A stretch of DNA of 64,000 nucleotides from Acanthaster planci (taxonomy: Eukaryota; Echinodermata; Asteroidea; Valvatida; Acanthasteridae), in the NCBI RefSeq assembly GCF_001949145.1, contig NW_019091374.1, forward strand, positions 874,811 through 938,810, read 5' to 3'. The notes beneath the pieces were generated by a model. The model worked only from the letters and a program-made list of their open reading frames with translations. It was not told where the DNA came from and searched no databases. The translations under genes were made by a program, and so were the position numbers. Positions 47,001 to 59,000 of this stretch are shown here, piece by piece. How positions within the stretch are numbered: the stretch's first letter is position 1; every line of letters starts with the position of its first letter.

Positions 47001-50000
47001 ACTACGAACGCAAGGGGAGGGTTCGATCTGGATGCTACAACATTTGAAGAGATAAAATAGAAGTGCTCTTTAAGAACTAAAGGTTTTCAGTGTCCTTGGT
47101 GGCAACTCAGACATGGCACACTGTACCATCCGTTACCTCCTTACCTTTCCTATTTTCGCTAGAAGCTCGTTCTTCTTGACGTCCCACGACGCCTTCTCGT
47201 TGGCGTAGCTCCTCTGCAAGGCGTCGCAGCGTTCCCTCTCGGCTGCCAATTGGCCACTCAGCTCCCGCCTGTCTCGCTGGAGTTCATCCGCTAGCTGCTT
47301 GGACCTCTTGGCCTAAAACAACAAACGCGTATGAAGGAAAACCTTATCTCACGTTTTACTTCCCAAAAGCAACAGGTGAAAAAGTCAAACTATTATAAAC
47401 CATGCAGATAATGTAGCATTTTAAGAATCAGATGAAATTCCCGGAGTTAATTAATTGGAACATCGTAAATGATAGAGAATATGCCCAGGGGGTCATATCT
47501 ATTTCCGTTATCATTTTTCGATCAATGTACACTACATAAGAGTTTCATCCATTTCTTTTGGTAAAACACACAGAAAAGAGCCCTGTATCCACTATGAGCA
47601 AGTCTTTCCCTAAAATCTCTCACACGTTGTTTCTTGAACTGAGAGAAAACTCGGACCCTCTTGTCTTTGTACAGAGCAACTGTTTCTCCCTTTTGCAAAA
47701 GAGCCTTTAACTTTGTGTTTTTCCACCCTTTTTAAACTTTCAAGCTTGTAAATGTATTTCAACATGACCCACCAGTCTAATACAGGCGTTTCACAATAAT
47801 CGCGCCTCCAAGAGTTTGCAACGCGTTGGCCAATCACAATGTGCGAAATCCGTCTACCAACCCTTCCGACCCTATCCCACCCTTCCCGTTTGGAAAGGGT
47901 CGACACATTTCGCGCGTTGTGATTGGCCAACGCGTTGCAAACTCTTGGAGGCGCACTATTGTGAATCGCCCGTATTAAGATAAACTGTGAGATGTTAGTT
48001 TTTTTGCTCCTTTGTGTCAATCCAATGAGCTGCTTCAAAAAAAGATGAGGGAGACAATCGTGCAACAGAAAATCCTATTTTCGTAACGTGTACTTGAAAT
48101 TCCTAAACAACATTCTTCCTTGTAAAAGTTGTCTCTTTTAGAAACTAACTTTGACCACAACACATACCGAGAGAGACTCTTTTTCAGCCGTTTGTCTGGC
48201 CGCCGTCTTGTCCGCTTCAGCGCGCTCAGCGATCGCCTTCTGCACCGTCATCTCCTTCTTTGCCATGTGCAGATCTTTCTCCATATCCGACTTCTCTTTA
48301 GTCTCGCTCTCCAGTCTGCACTGGAGTCGGATCAGCTCCTCCTTGAAGTACTTAGTCTCGGCCTCCAGCTTGAAGCGGCTGGCGGCTATTTCGGCCTTCC
48401 AGATTTTCTCGTCCCTATGGAACTGCGACTGAATCTCGAGGCGGGCATTCTCGATTCGGCGCGATTGATTGTCGAGCTGACGCTGGAGGCGCTCTAACTC
48501 CTTAGAGGAGTTTTTCACAACTATCTCCTTGTCTTCGATCTACAAGTCCAGAATGATTACATTTACATAATTTATATTTCGCATTAGTAACGACATGCTC
48601 TTTACAATGCCCAGCTGTTATGGAAACAGGTAGACACAAAATGAATTTCTGAAAGTTTGGATTGCAGAGAAATGTCTGAATTTTACTACCGATCTGGACG
48701 GTAAAAGATACACTAATTCAATGGCCACCGATTAATGACGATATCATCCTATGATAGACTCTGTGAAGAAATCAATAAACTTTGGCAAATTTGTGGAAAG
48801 TGAAATGTGTATTTGGGCTTGTATTAACTAACCTGCTTTAGCAGACGTCTTCTCTCGTCTTTGAACTTCGCCTCGCTGACTTTATGCGTCTCCACAAGCT
48901 CTGTTGCTGCCTCTACCCTAGACATCAGATCGGCTGATCTCTTCTCAGCACTCGTCTGCGCCTCTCTGAGTTTGCCTCTAAGCTCGTTTAAGTTGCTGAT
49001 CAAGTCGGACCTCTCGGCTTTCCAGGCGTCTTCCCGTGTCAGCAGTGAAGTTTGCAGCGACTTGATGTTGGCCACCAGCTTGGACCGATCACTCTCCCAG
49101 GAGGCATCCCTGGCTTTCAGGCTGGACTTCAGCTTCTCCAGAGCCTCCTGCAGCTCGCCCCGCTCAGCCTTCCAGTCCTTCTCCCGACTGGCCAGCTTGC
49201 TCTTTAGCTCTCGCATCTCGTTGGCCAGCCGGGTGTTCTCCGTCCGCAACTCATCCTCGCCGTTGCGGGCGCTCTTGATCAGCTCGGCCTTCTCTTTGCT
49301 GCGCGAGTCCTCCTGCGCGCGGAGCTGCGCGTCTAGGGCGTGTATGGTGTTCCGGCTCTGCTCCAGCTCCTGCTCCATGAGCTCCACTTTGGCCTGCACC
49401 TCTTCCAGCTGCCGGGTCTTGCTGCGCAGCTCCAGGTCTTTCTCGTCCAGCTCCACCCGCCCCTCCGAGGCGCTGAGGCTGAGCTGCTGCTGGTGCGCCT
49501 CGGTGAGTTTGGACATTTCTGCCCGATAGGATGCCTGTAGGTGCTCCAGTCTGGTCTCCGCCTCCCGGAGCTTCTCCTCTCGTTCCTTCTCGTTGTCCTT
49601 CAGGGCTTTCATGTATGTTTCCAGCTCCACAGTCTGCTCCTGGAGGGTTTGCTTTTCGAGTTGAAACTGGCCGAATTCGTGCTGAAGCAAGCAAATAGGA
49701 TGGACACAGAATGAAATGACACAAAAGCACAGGCTAAATTCTCAAGTGGAATATCACCGACTTGACCGAAAGAGAAATACGATATAGGCCCTAGATGACA
49801 GTCATTCAAGGAGGTTCTTAGGAATACACGTACATCACTTGGCTTATGTTAATACATGTCAGTCAAAACCCGGCTCAAGACTGACTACGCAGACTTGCAC
49901 TTTCTCCTATAAGTGAACACTGAATCTCGGAAGTTAACGTTTGCCAGAACTTAATCTTGGAAAGGTTGATATGAACGTAAGACAAGTACCTGCCAAGGCC

Positions 50001-53000
50001 AAAAAAGAAGCAGTCCACGTGTCATAAATGCTTCTATTTAGAGTGGATATCAGCATAACCACATGAATGTCTTCGCTACAAAGGTCAACCGGAAAACTCT
50101 GAACAGTATTCGCTCTTGAGAACTGAATCATCCATTGCAGTTTAAACGCAACCTCTGAAAGTTTTGTGAACTGCCCGAAAGCTACATGAAGAGATAAGCT
50201 GTATGAAACGATCAACGTGACATAAAACAAGTGTTCGTGAAGTGCTTTGTGAAATGTAATGTCAAAAATACTTGAGGTTGTATTTTCTGTTTTGACAAAA
50301 TATTATTTGTTCTTTGAAGAAATGCAACGTTAGGAAGTTAGTTTCACACCAGTCCTTTCCCATTTCCCACTCTTACACTACTTTACAAAGTGAAAACGCA
50401 AACGGACCCAAAGTAAGTCCGGGAATTGTTTTACAGCGGCTCAGAGTCCTTTCAACTTTTCACACATAAACCCTAAACAACCAGTTTAAATAAGACCAAC
50501 CAAGAATGGGCCATTAGTTAGAAACTACGACAAACAGCATATGGTTTTTCGGCGTTTTACATTACTCCCATTACTTTTGTAGCAGAACGCTATCTGCTGT
50601 ATTTTCTCAATGATCTCAAATAAGAGCATCCAGCGATTGGTTGAAAAGAGCTGCGTTGGTCGGAAGTGTTCAATTTCTTGGGCGGAGATGCAACCGTGAC
50701 GCGTGCATTTCAGTCGTCGGGAACCAGCGAAGTTCAGTTCGGACCAGGGAGCCTCTTTTACTACGAAAATATCGCCCTCTCTTGGTCAAGCTCGAAGCCC
50801 ATACCTGTATATCACTGAGCTTTCGGGCGTTCTCCTGTTGCTGGATGTCCTGTCTCGCCACTAGGTCGCTCTTCTCTCTTCCCCAGGCCTCGCGCTCTTT
50901 CTTCAGGCGGATGTCCAGTTCGGTCCGCTCCTGTTGGACAGCAGAGATCTTGCTGTGGAGCAGAGATCGTTCTTGGTTCAGGATGTCGTTGGACGCTTTT
51001 AGTTCCTCGGTCTGCGCTGTCATCTTAAACGAACAAGAAAAAACTCTGGCTAACAATCCCAGTTGAGGAATTCTCTTTCACATTCAAATACTTGAGTTAT
51101 TATTTATTGGTACTTCTGTTCCACTGCCTTGTTAAATACAACATCAGTTTATCAAAATGACGGTTTTCTTGAACTTGCTCTTTTGCTTAGTCCCCGAGGT
51201 TCGAGAGACAAATACCAAATAGAATTCAGTCAGGTTACTCTCAAATCCAAAAGAGTGAAAACCTCACCCTCCAAAAGAGTACATACCACTCTAACAAGAG
51301 TGAAAACCACTCTAAAAGAGTGAAATTTTCACTCTGCCAAAAAGCTATGTATAAATGGACAACTCGAAAAAGAGTATGACTGGTCTTTTAGAGTGACTTT
51401 CACTCTTTTGGAGTGGATTTATGAGAGACTCACTCTTTTTGAGCGGGAATTTTTCACTTTTTTTCCTTCAGAGAATATTAAACAGCACTTCTTTGGCAAA
51501 CCTACCACTTTCATCTTGGCCTGCATCTCTTCGGCCAGCTCCCTGTACTTCCAGCATTCACCGTCCAGGATTTCCACTTCCGTCTCCAACTTACTCAAGA
51601 TTCGCTTGAGTTCAGCCTTTTCGGCATCCGGTCGTTCGGACGGTTGCGACTTGGACACCTGATCGGTGCAAACCAAGCGGAGTAAAAATACATGGATGTT
51701 TTACTCTGCACAGAAAACTCAAGTGGCTGACAAAGGACATTCCTCAATTTTTGCAGAGTTCTGTAAGCTTAAAAGAGGAAATATGCATCTTCAGTTATGA
51801 AACGCTCCCTATGAAACATGGTGACTTTTCTCAATTGGCGACGATGGATTATTTGGCATCACAGGGAATTACCAGCCGTAAAGCAGACACGAATAAAGCA
51901 TATCCCTTGCGCTTGAGTGCAACAATACAATTTGCCTGATGACGTCACTCTGCATTACACAAAAGCCATTGTATCACTCATTGGCTTCGAGGATGATCCT
52001 TTGGCTTTTTTAAAAGAACGTCAGACAGACTTTGAGCAGCATCATGGACCCTCTGACGTTTTTTCTCACCGAAGCTTAATTAGCTATTGAGTTTATTTAA
52101 ATAAAACGCAACTCCACTCCCAAGGGCAATTTCTCGATAAAAGATCATATTCTGCTATTGCTTACAGTCCCCAACTAGCGTATCGGAATACGTGCACGGT
52201 TTAAAAAAAAAAATTTGTTCACCTAATTACGACACCATGGCCAATATAACTTGCGTAATGGTGCTTCATTCAGTCTCGAAGCTAACGACCTGATGGCTGA
52301 AAAACTCTAACCCACACTACTGAACTACTCTTATTTTCCTCGACGCAATCAGTGTGAATTGGTCCAACCTGAATTCCAGTGACTGTCACTCAACAGAGCA
52401 CCACGTCTTACATATTTCAGAACTCCATTACTGCGCAGGAAACCGAATACCTTAATAATATTGACTAGCCACTGAGTCATCATATCTTGTACCCGCGCGA
52501 AATGGTTTCGATTGGGGGCTGTGTCGAATGGGGTCGTGCAGCGGACGTGACGCGAACGCTACTTTCAACCGTATCGAGAAGTGTATAGCTTCCCCTGTCC
52601 CAATGGTATAGTCCGTTTCTTTCCTCCATTTTTGCTTTATAAATCAGTCCATCACATTTCGAAAAAAAAATATGACCTGGCCTTATCTGTGTCGGATGCA
52701 AAGTGTGGGGTCACAGAACAAAAACACTCATAAGATCGGCTACCAGGGGAAATAATGAAAAGGGGGTTGTGCGCACGCAGCATTTTTGCATTTCTTTTAT
52801 CATAAGAATATTTACAATGTCTCTTCTTATACACTCATCTTCCATTTGTTTCCCGCTTGCTCGTACATTTCTATTGTCAGTGCATTTACTAAGCCCTGTG
52901 GGCTAGTGTAGATGAATACAAAATGACTGAGAGTAAATACACAGTAGTTTATTTCCTCCTGTCTGACTGACACACACTTTTTCATCTGTATCAGCTTTTC

Positions 53001-56000
53001 GTGCCAAGTAGGCCGGGGCCAGCGTTTCTCTCTTGGTAGTAAAGTGGGGGTAGATTAATTGGACGCTTCCCGGTTGACGACAAGACCTTGTCTGTCGGGT
53101 GTGATGTCTCATTACAAGTCTTCTGGGGCTCCAACTTAAAGTGACTATACTGACAACAACGGCCAGTCGGATATGTAAAACGTTTCCTGCTATGAAGCCA
53201 CGGTGGAATTCGTCCGGCGCAGGGTATTCCCGCCTGGCCTTGTTGTTGACTTATTTAAAAGATATTACATCTTTGGGAAATAATTACGCGCGTAACATGA
53301 ACCGTTAGCCTTGAATGATTCAGTCTGAAAACAAGGTAGGTGTCTAAAATTCAGAAGAGAAAAGTTGGGAAGAGTTTGATATTCTTTTTGCAAGGATACA
53401 GTAGCCCACAGATACACAAATAAAAGTGAAATTACGACAGTTCATAAAGTAATGAAACCAATGACTGAAGGTCACTAGGAGATTTCTACTTCCCTGGTGA
53501 TGTCCCCGTTTGCTTTTAGAATCTGGATCCGGATCCCATATTTTGGTAAAATCTCATCGACATAAAAGTACAACTTGTTTCCAAGTGCAGGTCTGGATAA
53601 AAAGATGACATTGTTGCGTACACAATGAACAAAGCACCCTTTAGGTTTTACATTGGAATGAAAAGCAAGTTAGTATACCACACATTGCTAGAAAGCAATA
53701 ATTAGCAGACGGTTATCAACACCCTGTTACCAATAGTAAGGCCAATGAACCATGAAAATGTGGCCTACTACCTCTTTTCCAGCCGTTGCAGTGGCCGCTA
53801 CGTCAGGTCGCGTCTGCAACTCCTCCATCTTCCGTTTGAGCTCGTCCAGCCTCTTGGACAGTTCGGCCTTCTCCCTGCGCCAGGCCATCGTCTCCATCTT
53901 TTTCTGGAGGTCAGCGCTCTCCCGCTCGAAGACGGACCGCTTCTCGGCCCGGTCCTTCTCGTCCAAGGTCTGTGTTTGGGTTGGTGCGGCGGGTGGAGGG
54001 AGTGGTGTTCGTGGTGGTGGTGATGGTGGTGAGACAAGAGGGGTGGGGGAGGTGAATTTCTTAGCGTACTGTCAAAGTCGTTTTGATTTCGATTGGAGTT
54101 ACCGACACGGGAGTTCACATGATGTTGACGAGTACACAAACGGTGACATGCACAGCATGCAATGAGCCAAACACGATAACATGGGGACAAAGTGGTGTGT
54201 CAAAGTGTGTGCGCAGAGTGTCGGATTGAGACATTCCAACACAAAACACATATTAGGATATCGCAAGACCACGGTGTTGGCAGAGTTTAAATGGAGTGTC
54301 GGGCCCAGTGTATTTTAAGGACATTTCCGAGAACCAGACGGCAAGGTAGTATTATGAAGTTATTCACAGGGTGCCGGCAAGGTGTATTTTTTACACCAAA
54401 CAAAGGGACAGCAACAGGGGAGATCGTCCGTCCATTCAGTCCATGCAGGATCCATGGGGATGACGATCAAAGCGCCATGGAGCAGGCATCATGCGATGAC
54501 AACAACACACAGGACAACACACGCAACAGGAGCACAGGACATCCCACGAGGGAGACGAGCACGTGGTAGCAGGTCCAACATTCGTCAGGTGCGAACGGTG
54601 ACGTTGAGTGCCCGGAGATTGCACAGGGTTACGATCGTTGGATCAGTCCGGAAGTTTGAAACCCGGTGTTTAGAATCGGTCGTCGGAGAACATGCGTGTG
54701 AGTGGAGAAGAACATGAACAATCGTAAACTGGGGTTAGTGAAAGTTATCCAACAATTAAAGTAAAGGCGACTACATTATAAAATAAAAACAGACAAGACA
54801 ACCATACTGACCCGAGGCAAGCGACTCATGTTAGTTGAAATCAAGCATGAATGTCTGGCAAGTGTAAAGGTAGGCACTGCAGGACAAATGCACAGGGCCT
54901 GGCCGCAGTGTGACACATAGCTGGAGATCTCCCAGCTCTTACCGAGTGCGGTGTGTTTGGAGACCTGGGGCCGGAAACAAGGCCTCGGGGCGAGTCATAC
55001 TTTCTCCAAATTTAGAAAAAAAAATGTTTCTCGAAAAGGAAAAATGATTTTCGAAAAAAAATTATTACACACCCAAGCATGCGCGGATGACCTAACGCTG
55101 CTTAAAGCATTGTTCTGATTAACAGGAAAGTCAATCATTAATGTGGTTCTTACGCCTGATGACCGAACATAAATTACATGTACAAAACTCTCAGGGTATG
55201 CACACAGATAGGTAGAATTCAGAGTTTAGGCCAAGTTGGGGAAGTGAGAAAGATAGCAAGGCGAAAAGCATGCTAAGCAAATTTGATGCAACATAATTAC
55301 AGTGCCGCATATTCGCGCGGTTCAGTGAATAGGTCTAAGAATAAGTATCCCTTGATCACAAATTAGTCGATGTTGATCCACAACTAAGATGAGTTAAGAG
55401 GAAAACAGATAATCATTTAAAAAACATGTTATGTGAGATGTACGGACCCAAGCCGGTTAAGTCAGCCCTGGTTGCTTAATTAAGCACAGTTATTGCTGCA
55501 ACAAGAAAGTATTAACTCAAAAACAACTTCCGAAAGAAGTAATTTCACGTAGTAAAACAATTCTAATGTTATATGCAAAAGAATAGACACAATGCTGTAG
55601 TCCTACAAATCAATTTCCATCATTGCCGGACAGGTTTTGATCTTTCGACATTTAACCACGATAATTTGAATACAGACACTAGACTTTCACAACTCATCCA
55701 CAGGCAACAGGACTTTTTTCAACCGTGCCAAAATCTGGGCCCACACGGTGAAGGCCCCCCGACCGTACACATTCTGTCCGTCTTACTTGCTTGACACGAG
55801 ATGCTGGAGCTATTTTAAGAATGAGCCCCGTCAGAAAGAGGATGTCTTGAGCGGAACTCCTCATTTAGTCTGCAGGACAACTAGGATGGATTGCATCTGA
55901 GATAATGCGCTGAAGGGGCCGTCGGGGAGCCCAATTGCCAATTTTGGTATTTTTAGTATAAGACACGCTGCATCACGTTCAGAAGTCGGACAACTTTCAT

Positions 56001-59000
56001 TCTTTACACGTACAAACCGTTGAGAGCCGTTAAAAATCTGAAGAGGTTTCTTCATTTTCGTTGTATGTAAAATGTAGCATGGAGACGGTGGGTCCTGCGT
56101 AGCAAGTACATGTACTTTCTAAGACAGACAACCCGATTGCAAACTTGGATCTAGCTAGCCGCCTGGTATTTCAAGATAAGTGGAAGCAATGTTGGATGAA
56201 CAATCAGTTCTTGGTGCAAGTTATCAGATTATAATTCTGCAACTTGAAACTTTTTTCTTTTGAAAGCAGCTCCTATTTCCCCCCCCCACTAACCTCAGCC
56301 AAGCGGCGTTCCATCTCTTCCTTCTCTTGGGCGAAGCGTTCCTTCTCCCGTGCTAGCTCAGTCGTCAGGTCATCAATCGCTAGATGGCACTCCGTCAACT
56401 ACATTATTATCAAAACGTAATAAAGCATTCAGCACATCCACACCAAGGTGAAACATCACGCTTACAGGGACCAAAGCAAGAGAAAAAAAACACCTTCCTG
56501 AAAAACTAAATCAGCCACTTCGTATTAAATTGAGCGAAGCGGGACACACAATCGTGTTTAATTCCACGCGTGACGTGGCTCACGTGGTTTTAATACAGAT
56601 TGGAGTGATCGTGTGAAATGGCGCAGGTTTGACGAACTTGGTATCGCTATGTGTTACCACACTGGGAAAACACACAAAAAAGGTCTTACATTCTTACCGG
56701 ACTCAAAATCGACAATGCATCATATCTTCGGAGGGATGAGTGCTCAGATTTTGCGCAGCTTACTTACACAATAACGACGAACGGCAGGTTGCGCTAGTCA
56801 TGCTAGTCGGCACTTCCGAGAGATAAAGCTCGACACAAACTGCACATGCTTGGATTGTGTAAACTATTATCGTAAAACAACCGTGCGGGGAAAAGAGCGC
56901 CAACTGCAAGGATATTGAATAATTTGGGCTTTGGTGATGGAATGAACGATTAAGCCAAGTCGTCGGGAGCACAAAAACAACACGTTGGCGGATTTTTCAT
57001 GAACAGTCTGCTTATTTCCTCAACGGAAGACTTGAAAAACAAGCACGTCACGTTTAACAAACGACTCTCCATTTGTAAAAGCAGGAGCTTGATAGTCATC
57101 AACGGCAAAGTTCACTAGATTCAAATTGAATTGGATTTCTCGTGCTGAACATGTTTCTGAGACCTGTTCACAAGCCCCGGGGTTCATGAAATGGTTATCT
57201 TGTCCTCGATGTACGCTAGAAACAAACGCAATGCTAAATTAAGACTGTTTTTCATTTTTATATCAAACGCATCCATCTAATTTCCACAAATCACAGGAAC
57301 CAAACTCAGCGGAGTAATTTTTGTACTGAGGAGAGACACAGCAAAGTATCCAGGAGCAATGTTTTTTCGGCCAAGAATTAACACAATGACGACCTTGTAT
57401 CCGTTCTACGTCAACGATGCACGTAGATCAGCTGGGTCTCATTTATACAAAGGCGTGGTCACCGCTAACCAAGCCGAAGCATTGGTCTGTTATCAGAAGC
57501 CACGACGCTGTTGAAGCGCGTACAGACAGGAAAGACTATCAAGGTTCTTCGCATTAATTTCACTGGTAATGTGAAGAAATCACAAACATTTGATGAGCTG
57601 TTCATTTGCAGACCAATGATTCTGATGACGTCACGTAACAACAACGGTTCACCTTTCCATGCAAGGAACGCTATACTTACCGTCTCCTGTGTCACACGTA
57701 AAAACGAGTGGTTGCCTTAAGCAATCATTTAGCGTCAATTTACAGACCGATAGATGGAGCCCAAGTCATTATGCATACAGAAACTAGCAATCAAACAAGT
57801 CGAAGTGTGCGATGGCCAATCGAGCCAACAGTCTGGTGACCTTTACCTCCGGCACATGTTGTATAGCTAAGCATAAAATAGGGTATGGCGTAGACGGCGT
57901 CTTGGTACAAAACAAGGGAGAGTCACACACCTTTTATCCAAAGATCTAACCAGAAAATGGAGAGCTGATGTTCAGGAAGCAAATTCAACGCAACTGGTAT
58001 AGACGCTGAATAATACTTAATGCAAGAACTGAGTACGAGCACCAACTCTTGCATGCGACTGTACAAACCGAGAAAGGCGTCTCGATGTCATGCATAGCGG
58101 TATCGCATTCGTAAAACAGCAAATTCCACAAGCACCGCCAGACGAAATATTCGTGTAGTGTAATTACCCCCTACGTCTCTGCAAAGTTCAACGGTTAGTG
58201 CACTTGGGAGGGCGACCAGCAGTAAAAGGCGTTTTGATGACAAGACGATGATACACCTCTCTGTACAGTTTTGGAGAGGTTTTGATTTCTCAGTTTTTAG
58301 CCTACTTAAACCAATACCTCAGAAAATCTTCTCATTCAAAGATTTGATATTTGGTTATCATCATATGCTTTCTTCTTGGTTACTTAAAACTTCAACAAAA
58401 TGAAAGGATCAATTGTAGGTAGAATTTATGCAAATTGGACAAATTTTAAATTATGAAGTACAAAATGGCCAGATTTAAGGTACAAACACTGCTGTATAGA
58501 TATAGAGAATGAAAGATGTTTTATCAATCAAACTTGAATGGACCAAGCTCGAGGTAGGAGAATCTAAGATTATTTTCAAGCAATCGAGATCGTTAGGCCT
58601 TGTGTTTAACAAAATATTAAATACCACAATAATTACACCCGTCGACGCATGCCGGTATTAAGCAGTGAAGCAATTTGGGAGAACTCTTCAATTTCGCTAC
58701 ATTTACGAATGGTTACTGACGATGGTCTCTTTATAACTCGCTGGCTCTGCGGATCGAAGTGCGATTGAGCAAGCTGATCACGCGCGGCAGGGGGCGGCCG
58801 CCTGACATTTGGCAATCAGTCTCTATAAACGGACCGCGTGTTCCAAAGACCCGTATCGATATCGGGGCTAGCCCACAGGAAACAGCGAGCGGGCACGATT
58901 CTACACTTTCGGACTAGGGTATACGATTTCCCCCTTCACGGCACGTTGAGCAGCATCGCGAGTGCAGGAGCCACATCTTCAAGTTTCTTCAATTATCGGG

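Noticed and set aside
47021-47034. GGTTCGATC resembling a tRNA B box
   Set aside because: No matching A box or cloverleaf stems; it is part of an inverted-repeat arm.
47610-48065. 151-codon open frame on -
   Set aside because: Spans the 200-bp MITE and its flanks inside an intron.
48861-49529. 222-codon Ser/Leu-rich open frame on +
   Set aside because: Antisense shadow of coiled-coil exon f; long because of that exon's codon bias.
53798-54190. His-rich 130-codon frame on -
   Set aside because: Off-frame reading of exon c plus the GGT triplet repeat in the intron.
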